DNA of 64,000 bases, taken from Nitricoxidireducens sp046726235 (GTDB lineage Bacteria; Pseudomonadota; Gammaproteobacteria; Burkholderiales; Rhodocyclaceae). The stretch is from positions 1 through 64,000 of the forward strand of contig JBKPAD010000011.1 in NCBI GenBank assembly GCA_046726235.1, given 5' to 3'. Positions 16,115 to 23,463 of the stretch are shown one piece after another. The first letter of the stretch is position 1. Each line of letters opens with the position of its first letter. A program made the translations under genes and the position numbers. The notes under the pieces are model-generated. The model saw only the letters and a program-made list of their open reading frames with translations, made no database searches and was not told the DNA's origin.

Positions 16115-17029
16115 TTACACCCGGTCGATGTGCTTCTCACCGAAGAGGCCTTCGGGGCGAACCAAGAGGAACAGCAGGGCCATCACGTACGGGAACCAGC
16201 CCTCGATGCCGCCGAAGTTGCCGGCGAACATGCTTTGCATGACGGGCGGGATGTAGATCTCGGCGAGCTTCTCGGAGGCGCCGATGATCAGGCCGCCGAC
16301 GATGGCCCCCGGCACCGAGGTGAAGCCGCCGAGGATCAGCACCGGCAGCGCCTTCAGCGCCGTGAAGGTGAGCGCGAACTGCACGCCGTTGCGCGAGCCC
16401 CATAGCATGCCGGCCACCAGCGCCACCAGCCCGGCCACGGCCCACACCAGCGCCCAGATGTGCTGCAACGGAATGCCGATCGACAGCGCCGCCTGGTGGT
16501 CGTCCGCCACCGCGCGCAGCGCGCGGCCGACGCGCGTGTATTGGAAGAACAACGCCAGCGCGACCACCAGCAGCCCGGCCAGGCCCGCGGCCGTGAGGTC
16601 GAAGCGGCTGACGACGATGTTGAAGCGGTCGAGGATCGCCGGGATCGGCTCGTCGACGAGGCCGATGTCGAGCGGACGCACTTCGTTGCCGAACAGCAGC
16701 GGCGCCAGGCCCTCGACGAAGAAGGCCAGGCCGATGGTCGCCATGAACAGCGCGATCGGCGGCTGGTTGACCATCTTGCGCAGCACGAACTTCTCGGTGG
16801 CGATGCCGAACAGCGTCATGACGACGAAGGCGAGGACCACCGCCAGCCACAGCGGCGCGCCCATGCCCAGAAAGCCGACCACCGCCAGCGCGGCGAAGTA
16901 CACCATCGCGCCCTGCGCGAAGTTGAACACGCCGGAGGCCTTGAAGATCAGCACGAAGCCGAGCGCCACCAGCGCGTACATCACGCCGGAGAGCAGGCCG
17001 CCGATCAGCACCTCAAAGAAGAATTGCAT
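16115..17029 (-). CDS. livH: ABC transporter permease LivH
   Basis: A 304-aa permease with about eight membrane helices. The LivH motif FNFAQGAMVYFAAL lies near residues 35-48, and GRALRAVADDHQAALSIGI is the EAA-type coupling loop. GAAAGGAAA precedes ATG 17029. The 90-nt gap separating it from livG contains copy B of the 64-bp repeat, whose short open frame runs into this start. Confidence 0.93.
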   Translation of the reverse strand: MQFFFEVLIGGLLSGVMYALVALGFVLIFKASGVFNFAQGAMVYFAALAVVGFLGMGAPLWLAVVLAFVVMTLFGIATEKFVLRKMVNQPPIALFMATIGLAFFVEGLAPLLFGNEVRPLDIGLVDEPIPAILDRFNIVVSRFDLTAAGLAGLLVVALALFFQYTRVGRALRAVADDHQAALSIGIPLQHIWALVWAVAGLVALVAGMLWGSRNGVQFALTFTALKALPVLILGGFTSVPGAIVGGLIIGASEKLAEIYIPPVMQSMFAGNFGGIEGWFPYVMALLFLLVRPEGLFGEKHIDRV

Positions 17030-17044
17030 GGCTTTCCTTTCGAA

Positions 17045-17108
17045 GGGCCGCCCCGAGGGAGGAAACGCCCCCTCGGGGGGCAGCGAACGAAGTGAGCGTG
17101 GGGGCCAT
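17045..17108 (-). repeat. 64-bp dispersed repeat, copy B
   Basis: Minus-strand copy of the element at 3473-3536 (56/64 identical, no gaps). It has the same GCCCCC-nnn-GGGGGC hairpin with loop CGA, plus a longer CCCCGAGGG/CCCTCGGGG pairing absent from copy A. Its ATG opens a frame of about 31 codons that overlaps the livH start out of frame and stops at a TGA just inside livH. Confidence 0.85.
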
Positions 17109-17119
17109 TTAACTTCCTC

Positions 17120-17902
17120 TCAGTGCTGCGTGCCGAGATAGGCAGCGATGACTTCGGGATTGTTCTTGACCTCGTCGGGCACGCCGTCGCCGATCTTCTT
17201 GCCGTAGTCGAGCACGACGACGCGATCGGAGATGTCCATCACCACGCCCATGTCGTGCTCGATGAGCACGATGGTGGTGCCGAACTGGTCGTTCACGTCG
17301 AGGATGAAGCGGCACATGTCCTGTTTCTCCTCGACGTTCATGCCGGCCATCGGCTCGTCGAGCAGCAGCATCGACGGCTCGGCGGCGAGCGCGCGGCCCA
17401 GCTCGACGCGCTTCTGCAGGCCGTAGGGCAGGCGCCCCACGGGCGTCTTGCGAATGTGCTCGATCTCGAGGAAGTCGATGACCTCCTCCACTTTCTTGCG
17501 ATGCTCGAGTTCCTCGGCGCGCGCCGGGCCCCACCACAGCGCGTGGCTGAGGAAACCGCACTTCATCTTGAGGTTGCGGCCCGTCATCAGGTTGTCGAGC
17601 ACGCTCATGCCCTTGAACAGGGCGATGTTCTGGAAGGTGCGCGCGATGCCGGCGGCGGCGGCGGCATGGGTGTCCATGTCGTGGCGGTGCTCGCCGTGGA
17701 ACACGATCTCGCCTTCCTGCGGCCGGTAGACGCCGTTGATGACGTTCAGCATCGAGCTCTTGCCCGCCCCGTTGGGGCCGATGATGGCGCGGATCTCGTG
17801 CTCGCGCACGTCGAAGGAAATGTCGGTCAGGGCCTTCACCCCGCCGAAGCGCAACGAGATGTTGCGCAGGTCGAGGATGACGTCGCCGATCTGTCTTGCC
17901 AT
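17120..17902 (-). CDS. livG: ABC transporter ATPase LivG
   Basis: A 260-aa ATPase of the LivG branch: Walker A GPNGAGKSS near 42, signature LPYGLQKRVELGRAL, Walker B MLLLDEPMAGMN and the H-loop VLIEHDMGVVMDISD. The insert between Walker A and the signature (GRNLKMKCGF...) is typical of LivG. AAGGAA precedes ATG 17902, 9 nt after the acyl-CoA ligase stop. It forms the importer with LivF, LivH, LivM and LivK. Confidence 0.93.
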   Translation of the reverse strand: MARQIGDVILDLRNISLRFGGVKALTDISFDVREHEIRAIIGPNGAGKSSMLNVINGVYRPQEGEIVFHGEHRHDMDTHAAAAAGIARTFQNIALFKGMSVLDNLMTGRNLKMKCGFLSHALWWGPARAEELEHRKKVEEVIDFLEIEHIRKTPVGRLPYGLQKRVELGRALAAEPSMLLLDEPMAGMNVEEKQDMCRFILDVNDQFGTTIVLIEHDMGVVMDISDRVVVLDYGKKIGDGVPDEVKNNPEVIAAYLGTQH

Positions 17903-17911
17903 GTCGGTTCC

Positions 17912-19876
17912 TTACGCGGCCTTGCGGCCTGCGCCCTTCGGGAAGGTCTTGGTGTCGTGGATCTTGAGGTCGGCGGCGACCTTGCCGCGGCGGCCGTCCT
18001 CGAACTTGACCTCGGTCTCGATGAACTGGCTCGGCTTGCCGGTGTAGAGGGCTTCGATCAGCACCGCGTACTTCTCGGCGATGAAGCCGCGCCGCACCTT
18101 GCGCGTGCGCGTCAGCTCGTCGTCGTCGGGGTCGAGCTCCTTGTGCAGCACGAGGAAGCGATGCACCTGCGTGTCGGCCACCATCTCGTCGGCCGCCAGC
18201 GAGGCGTTGACCTGCTCGACGCACTCGCGGATCAGGTCGCCGACCTCCGTCTTGCAGGCGAGGTCGGTGTAGCCCGAGTAGGCGATGTTGCGGCGCTCGG
18301 CCCAGTTGCCGACGGCACCCATGTCGATGTTGATGAAGGCGCACACCATGTCGCGGTCGTGGCCGAAGCAGACCGCCTCCTTGATGTGCGGGAAGAACTT
18401 GAGCTTGTTCTCGATGTAGTTGGGCGCGAACATCGCGCCGTTCGAGAGCTTGCCGACGTCCTTGGCGCGGTCGATGATCTTCAGGTGCCCTTCGGCGTCG
18501 AGGAAGCCGGCGTCGCCGGTCATGAAGTAGCCGTCGGCGTTGATCGACTCGGCCGTCGCTTCGGGGCGCTTGTAGTATTCCTTGAGCAGCATCGGACCCT
18601 TGACGAGGATCTCGCCGTTCTCGGCGATCTTGATCTCGACGCCGGGCGCGGGCTTGCCGACCGAGTCGAGCTTGATCTCGCCGTCGGGCTGCAGGCAGAC
18701 GTAGGCGCAGGTCTCGGTCTGGCCGTAGAGCTGCTTCAGGTTGATGCCGATCGAGCGGTAGAAGCGGAACAGGTCGGGGCCGATCGCCGCGCCCGCGGTG
18801 TAGGCGATGCGCACGCGCGACAGGCCGAGCACGTTGCGCAGCGGGCCGTAGACGAGCACGTTGCCGAGCGCATAGAGCAGGCGATCGCCGAAGCCGACGT
18901 CCTTGCCGTCGAGGATCTCGGCGCCGCAGCGCTTCGCCACGTCCATGAAGTAATGGAACATGCCGCGCTTGATGGCGCCGGCGTCCTCCATGCGGATCAT
19001 CACCTGCGTCAGCATGTTCTCGAACACGCGCGGCGGAGCGAAGTAATAGGTCGGGCCGATCTCGCGCAGGTCGGTCATCACCGTGTCGCCCGACTCCGGG
19101 CAGTTGACCGTGAAGCCGCCATAGACGGCCTGCGCGATCGAGAACAGGTGGTCGCCGACCCAGGCCATCGGCAGGTAGGAGAGGATCTCGTCGTCGGGCG
19201 TCAGGCGGTCGAACTCGCAGCCGCCGCGCGCGGCGGAGATGAAGGCATGGTGCGTCTGGCACACGCCCTTCGGCTTGCCGGTGGTGCCCGAGGTGTAGAG
19301 CATCACCGAGACGTCGTCGGGCTTGCCCTTGTCGATCTCCTGGCGCAGGAAGTCCGGCTGGTGCTGGTTGTGGATGCGGCCCATCGCGACCACTTCCTCG
19401 AAGCCGTGCAGGAAGGTCTGCGTGTAATGGCGCATGCCGCGCGGGTCGTCGTAGATGATGTGCTGGAGCTCGGGGCACTGCTCGCGGATCTCCATCAGCT
19501 TGTCGACCTGCTCCTGGTCTTCGACGATGGCGATGTGGATGCCGGCATCCTGCAGCACGAAGACCATCTCGGCCGCGACGGCGTCCTGGTACATCGGCAC
19601 CGGAATGCCGCCGAGCATCTGCGCCGACAGCATGGCGCCGTAGAGATGGGGACGGTTGTCGCCGATGATGGCGAGGCGGTCGCCGCGCTTGAAGCCGAGT
19701 TCGGCGAGGCCGCAGGCGAGCGCCTGGGTTTCCTCGGCGACCTGCGACCAGGTCCACGTCTGCCAGATGCCGAGATCCTTCTCGCGAATCGCGGGACGAT
19801 CGCCGCGGACGCGGGCATGGTGCATCAGTAGGCGCGGAAAAGTGTCGAGCACCTCGCCGCCGGGCGTTGCTGACAT
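17912..19876 (-). CDS. FAA1-type long-chain acyl-CoA ligase
   Basis: A 654-aa AMP-forming acyl-CoA synthetase. The adenylate loop YTSGTTGKPKGV lies near 188-199, and GQTETCAYV and YFMTGDAGFLDAEGHLKIIDRAKD give the A5 and A8 motifs. It belongs to the FAA1/FadD15-like group, which activates long-chain or aryl-alkyl acids. ATG 19876 follows GAGGAG by 7-8 nt. As first gene of the operon with LivGHMKF and a second CoA ligase, it probably activates the imported acid (inference). A possible -10 (TAGAAT) lies inside a perfect dyad at 19945-19973. Confidence 0.9.
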   Translation of the reverse strand: MSATPGGEVLDTFPRLLMHHARVRGDRPAIREKDLGIWQTWTWSQVAEETQALACGLAELGFKRGDRLAIIGDNRPHLYGAMLSAQMLGGIPVPMYQDAVAAEMVFVLQDAGIHIAIVEDQEQVDKLMEIREQCPELQHIIYDDPRGMRHYTQTFLHGFEEVVAMGRIHNQHQPDFLRQEIDKGKPDDVSVMLYTSGTTGKPKGVCQTHHAFISAARGGCEFDRLTPDDEILSYLPMAWVGDHLFSIAQAVYGGFTVNCPESGDTVMTDLREIGPTYYFAPPRVFENMLTQVMIRMEDAGAIKRGMFHYFMDVAKRCGAEILDGKDVGFGDRLLYALGNVLVYGPLRNVLGLSRVRIAYTAGAAIGPDLFRFYRSIGINLKQLYGQTETCAYVCLQPDGEIKLDSVGKPAPGVEIKIAENGEILVKGPMLLKEYYKRPEATAESINADGYFMTGDAGFLDAEGHLKIIDRAKDVGKLSNGAMFAPNYIENKLKFFPHIKEAVCFGHDRDMVCAFINIDMGAVGNWAERRNIAYSGYTDLACKTEVGDLIRECVEQVNASLAADEMVADTQVHRFLVLHKELDPDDDELTRTRKVRRGFIAEKYAVLIEALYTGKPSQFIETEVKFEDGRRGKVAADLKIHDTKTFPKGAGRKAA

Positions 19877-19944
19877 GCTGTGTCTCCTCGTTCCTGTTGC
19901 CGCTTTGCGGTCCCGCCGGGGCGGTCCGCGCGATCTGTCGGATT

Positions 19945-19973
19945 GCGGACGCATTCTAGCTTGGGGCGTCCGC
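19945..19973. promoter_or_regulatory. Perfect 8-bp dyad in the ligase/Crp divergent region
   Basis: GCGGACGC (19945-19952) and GCGTCCGC (19966-19973) are exact inverted repeats 13 nt apart, centre-to-centre 21 bp or two helical turns. They flank TAGAAT on the minus strand (19953-19958), the likely -10 of the acyl-CoA ligase operon. This arrangement suits a dimeric or tetrameric repressor operator; the regulator is not identified. Confidence 0.5.
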
Positions 19974-20024
19974 CGTATCGCCCTTCGGGGAGCGATGGGA
20001 CCCAGTCTATGTCGGGGCCGTGCC

Positions 20025-20030
20025 TATAAT
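20025..20030 (+). promoter_or_regulatory. Consensus -10 (TATAAT) placed for a leaderless transcript
   Basis: A perfect TATAAT ends 6 nt before the GTG at 20037, so transcription would begin at or next to the start codon. There is no Shine-Dalgarno sequence and no good -35. Confidence 0.55.
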
Positions 20031-20036
20031 TGTCTC

Positions 20037-20735
20037 GTGCCTGACAATTCCAGCAAAAAATCGCCCGAGCTCGCCGAGGTCTTGCGCAGCGCCCGTTGGG
20101 CGTCCGGCCTGAGCGAAGAAGAGATGGCCCGCGCCATCAAGGGCACGGTCGAGCGCCGCATGCCGGCCGGCGGCTTCATCTGCCGCAAGGGCGAGCCGGT
20201 CGAGTGCTGGATGGGCGTGCTCGAAGGCCTGGCGAAGATGTCCTCCGACTGGGTGACCGGCAAGACGGCCTCGTATACGGGAATTCCCGTAGGCGGCTGG
20301 TTCGGCGAGGGCTCGCTGCTGAAGACGGAGGTGCGCCGCTACGACGTCGTCGCCCTGCGCGACGCGCGCGTCGCCTGCATGCGCCGCGAGACATTCCTCT
20401 GGCTGCTCGACCACAGCATCGCCTTCAACCGCTTCGTGATGATGCAGATCAACGAGCGCCTCGGCCAGTTCATCGGCCTGCTCGAATCAGAGCGCCTGCT
20501 CGACACCGATGCGCGCGTCGCACGCTGCCTGACGGCGATGTTCAACCCGGTGCTCTATCCGGGCCAGACCTCGCACCTGAACATCTCGCAGGAAGAGATC
20601 GGCTACCTCGCCGGCGTTTCGCGCCAGCGCGTGAACCGCTCGCTGAAGATCCTCGAGGACGCGGGCTTCCTCGCCACCGAGTACGGCGGCATCTCCATCC
20701 TCGACCTCGACGGCTTGCGGCGTTTCGGCGGCTGA
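20037..20735 (+). CDS. Crp/Fnr-family transcription regulator
   Basis: A 232-aa regulator. A cyclic-nucleotide-type beta-barrel occupies about 50-140 (GGWFGEGSLLKTEVRRYDVVA), followed by the long dimerisation helix and a Crp-type helix-turn-helix (ISQEEIGYLAGVSRQRVNRS, about 182-201). There is no N-terminal Cys cluster, so it is not an FNR oxygen sensor. The barrel lacks the PRxAT phosphate-binding motif seen in CAP, so the ligand may not be cAMP. I chose GTG 20037 from the -10 position; the upstream part of the frame has no family similarity. It is divergent from the ligase-Liv operon, its most likely target. Confidence 0.87.
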   Translation: MPDNSSKKSPELAEVLRSARWASGLSEEEMARAIKGTVERRMPAGGFICRKGEPVECWMGVLEGLAKMSSDWVTGKTASYTGIPVGGWFGEGSLLKTEVRRYDVVALRDARVACMRRETFLWLLDHSIAFNRFVMMQINERLGQFIGLLESERLLDTDARVARCLTAMFNPVLYPGQTSHLNISQEEIGYLAGVSRQRVNRSLKILEDAGFLATEYGGISILDLDGLRRFGG

Positions 20736-20763
20736 GCCGCCTGCGCCCCGCATCGCGCATGCC

Positions 20764-20783
20764 GCCGTAATCCTACTTACGGC
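20764..20783. promoter_or_regulatory. Perfect 7-bp dyad overlapping the receptor promoter
   Basis: GCCGTAA (20764-20770) and TTACGGC (20777-20783) are exact inverted repeats with a 6-nt spacer. They abut the possible -10 CATAAT (20783-20788) upstream of the TonB receptor. No U-run follows, so an operator is more likely than a terminator of the Crp/Fnr gene. Confidence 0.5.
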
Positions 20784-20818
20784 ATAATAGGCCCGACACA
20801 AGTTCATCCGGAGCCGGC

Positions 20819-20884
20819 ATGGCAGGCGACAAAGAACCTGTCGCGCGTCATCTCGAATCGCAGCGGCGGAGCATCATCCCTTGA
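20819..20884 (+). CDS. Possible 21-aa leader peptide of the TonB receptor operon
   Basis: ATG 20819 follows CCGGAG by a good spacing and opens a 21-codon frame (MAGDKEPVARHL...). Its TGA overlaps the TTG start of the receptor (TTGA), so translation of the receptor could be coupled to it. No similarity is recognised; it may be a chance frame. Confidence 0.35.
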   Translation: MAGDKEPVARHLESQRRSIIP

Positions 20885-22923
20885 AGCGCACGGCGCAGCG
20901 CCTTGCGTTCGCCGCGCTTGCGGCTGCCTCGGCTTGCGCTGCGGCCGACAGCGGCATCGACCGGCTGCTGTCGCTCAGTCTCGAAGATCTGATGGCGGTG
21001 AAGGTCCGGATCTCCACCAGCACCGAACAGACGCTCGCCAAGGCTCCCTCCGTGGTCTCGGTCATCACCGCCGACGACATCAAGGCGACGGGCGCGACGA
21101 ACCTGACCGAGATCCTCCAGAGCGTCCCCGGGGTTTACATCCGAGCCAACATCTTCGGATTCCGTCCGCTGGTGACCTTCCGCGGCGCCGCCGGCACGCA
21201 CACGCTGATGATGATCAACGGCGCGCCGATCAAGGACCTGGTCTGGAATTCCGGCATGCTCTGGCGCGGCCTGCCGACGAGCATGATCGAGCGCGTCGAG
21301 ATCATCCGCGGCCCCGGTTCTGCGCTGTACGGTTCGGACGCATCCGCCGGCGTCATCAACGTCATCACCAAGACGGCCGGCAAGATCACCCAGTCCGAAG
21401 CCGGCGTGCGTGCCGGCAGCTTCGACACCCAGTCCGCCTGGGTGCAGCACGGCGACAACTGGAACGGCTTCGACATCGCCTTCACGGCAGACGTGTCGCG
21501 CACCGACAGCCACCGGCCCCAGATCTTGCGCGACGGCCAGACGACCAAGGACGCGACCAGCGGCACCAGCGTCTCCTATGCGCCGGGTCGCGCGGAGTTC
21601 GGCTGGGAGAACCAGGACGTCCGCTTGTCGATCGCCCGCGGACACTGGCGGCTCAACGCCGACCTGATGCGCAAGAGCAACGCGGCGGTCGGCCTCGTCG
21701 GCAACGGCATCCTCGATCCCGTCACGCGCGCCGGCGATACTCGCTACAACCTCGACCTGTTCTACGACAACGCCGAGTTCGCCAGGAACTGGGGCCTCAA
21801 CGCCGAAGTCCGCTACCTGAATCTCGACTACACGTCGGGCAACGGTTTCCAGGAGCGGCCGCCGGGTTACGAAAACACCTACCCTGCGGGACAGATCAAC
21901 CAGCAGCGCGCGGCGGAGCGTCGCCTCAGCTTCGAGGCGAGCGGCCTGTACACCGGCTTCAAGTCGCATTCGATCCGCATCGGCGCCGGCAGCGTCTCGC
22001 AGAACCTGTACCGGGTCGAACACTACGTCAACTACGGCACCGGCCCGACGGGAGCCGCCCTGCCTGCCGGCGGACCACTGGTCAACCTGACCGACACGCC
22101 CTACGCCTTCGCGCCCGAGAAGACGCGCAACATCCATTACGCCTTCGCCCAGGATGTGTGGACCCTCTCGCCCGACTTGGAACTGACAGCCGGGGCCCGT
22201 TACGACGACTACTCCGACTTCGGCAGCACCTTCAACCCGCGGCTCGCGCTGGTGTGGCAGACGCACGAGAAGCTGACGACGAAGCTGATGTACGGCCAGG
22301 CCTTCCGCGCACCGTCCTATCTCGAGTTGTATGCCGGCGCCGGCGGCACGTTGCCGAACTCCGGTCTCGCACCCGAGCGCTCGAAGACCTGGGACCTGGC
22401 ATTCTCGTGGTCCGCGACGCGGGATCTCAAGCTCGGCCTCGACTTCTATCGCTTCGTGCAGTCGAACCTGATCGGCTCGCTGGGAGGGCGATACGCCAAC
22501 GTCGGCGAGTACACGGCACGCGGCATCGAGGCCGATGCGCAGTGGCAGGCGACGAAGAGCCTGCGCCTTTCCGCGAGCCTGACCAAGCGCGAGGAAGAGG
22601 AGTCGGCCTACCGCAGCTTCAACGTCCCGAAGCAAAAGACCTACGTGCGCGCGGACTGGGCTTTCATGCCGAACTGGAACTGGAACGTGCAGGCAACCCG
22701 GATCGGGCGCCACATCCTGCCCAGCACGGCGACCAAGCCGCTCAACGCCTACACGCTGACGGATACCACGATCCGCTACGCGCACGGCAGGCACTGGGAG
22801 TTCGCCGCATCGCTGCGCAACCTGTTCGATGTCGATGCGCGCGAATACGCCAGCAGTTCGCTGCCGGACTTCCTGCCGCTTCCGCGACGCAGCGTGTTCG
22901 CGGAGATGACCTACAAGTTCTAG
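20881..22923 (+). CDS. TonB-dependent outer-membrane receptor
   Basis: A 680-aa outer-membrane receptor. A Sec signal peptide occupies residues 1-22, followed by the plug domain (about 40-155: SVVSVITADDIKATGATNLT, then VEIIRGPGSALYGSDASAGVINV) and a 22-strand barrel ending in an aromatic residue (MTYKF). There is no N-terminal signalling (STN) domain, so it is not a FecA-type transducer. The start is TTG 20881, with GGCGGAG about 9 nt upstream. It is directly followed (TAG ATG) by a YfiR-like gene and then a kinase, suggesting the receptor feeds a sensing pathway. The ligand is unknown. Confidence 0.9.
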   Translation: MKRTAQRLAFAALAAASACAAADSGIDRLLSLSLEDLMAVKVRISTSTEQTLAKAPSVVSVITADDIKATGATNLTEILQSVPGVYIRANIFGFRPLVTFRGAAGTHTLMMINGAPIKDLVWNSGMLWRGLPTSMIERVEIIRGPGSALYGSDASAGVINVITKTAGKITQSEAGVRAGSFDTQSAWVQHGDNWNGFDIAFTADVSRTDSHRPQILRDGQTTKDATSGTSVSYAPGRAEFGWENQDVRLSIARGHWRLNADLMRKSNAAVGLVGNGILDPVTRAGDTRYNLDLFYDNAEFARNWGLNAEVRYLNLDYTSGNGFQERPPGYENTYPAGQINQQRAAERRLSFEASGLYTGFKSHSIRIGAGSVSQNLYRVEHYVNYGTGPTGAALPAGGPLVNLTDTPYAFAPEKTRNIHYAFAQDVWTLSPDLELTAGARYDDYSDFGSTFNPRLALVWQTHEKLTTKLMYGQAFRAPSYLELYAGAGGTLPNSGLAPERSKTWDLAFSWSATRDLKLGLDFYRFVQSNLIGSLGGRYANVGEYTARGIEADAQWQATKSLRLSASLTKREEEESAYRSFNVPKQKTYVRADWAFMPNWNWNVQATRIGRHILPSTATKPLNAYTLTDTTIRYAHGRHWEFAASLRNLFDVDAREYASSSLPDFLPLPRRSVFAEMTYKF

Positions 22924-23460
22924 ATGGTGACGACGAGACGATCGACCCGCGTCTTCGGCTGGCCATGGGTCATGCTGCTGACATGGTTCGTCTTTAGCGC
23001 GCCTGCCCTTGCCGTCGAAACCGCGTCGGAACAGGCGGTGCGCGCCGCCATGGTGTTCAACTTCCTCAAGTTCACCGACTGGCCCGCCGAGGAGCAGCCT
23101 GCGCGGCTGCAGATCTGCGTCGTCACCGCCGACCCGCAGTTGATGGCGGCCATGCAGACCCTGAGCGAACGGCAGGTGCGCGGCAAGACCGTCGTGGCGG
23201 TGCGCTACGCGCAGCAGCCGGATTGCAGCGTGCTGTACGTCGATGCGCGGCAGCGCTGGCGCGCCATGGCCGAGCAGCGGCCGCCGCGCGCGCTGACCAT
23301 CGGCGGCTACCCGGGATTCGTCGCCGACGGCGGCATGATCGAAGTCGCGCTGCAGGAGGAAGGCGGCGTGCGCTTCGACCTCAACCTCGCGGAAGCCCGC
23401 AAGGCCGGCCTGCGCTTCTACCCCCAGTTGCTGCGGCTTGCGCGCCGCGTCACGGAGTAG
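22924..23460 (+). CDS. YfiR-family periplasmic protein
   Basis: A 178-aa secreted protein. Residues about 1-31 are a signal peptide (WVMLLTWFVFSAPALAVE). The mature part has the YfiR/DUF4154 pattern: VRAAMVFNFLKFTDWP near the start, ICVVTADPQL, CSVLYVDARQ, ALTIGGYPGFVADGGMIEVA and VRFDLNLAEARKAGLRF at the end. YfiR is a periplasmic repressor that binds the sensor domain of the diguanylate cyclase YfiN. Here the next gene encodes a kinase with a similar sensor domain. It starts immediately after the receptor stop and ends 3 nt before the kinase. Confidence 0.88.
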   Translation: MVTTRRSTRVFGWPWVMLLTWFVFSAPALAVETASEQAVRAAMVFNFLKFTDWPAEEQPARLQICVVTADPQLMAAMQTLSERQVRGKTVVAVRYAQQPDCSVLYVDARQRWRAMAEQRPPRALTIGGYPGFVADGGMIEVALQEEGGVRFDLNLAEARKAGLRFYPQLLRLARRVTE

Positions 23461-23463
23461 ACG

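Noticed and set aside
17123..19831. Long plus-strand frame opposite livG and the acyl-CoA ligase
   Set aside because: Antisense shadow; the minus-strand genes show complete ABC and AMP-ligase motifs.
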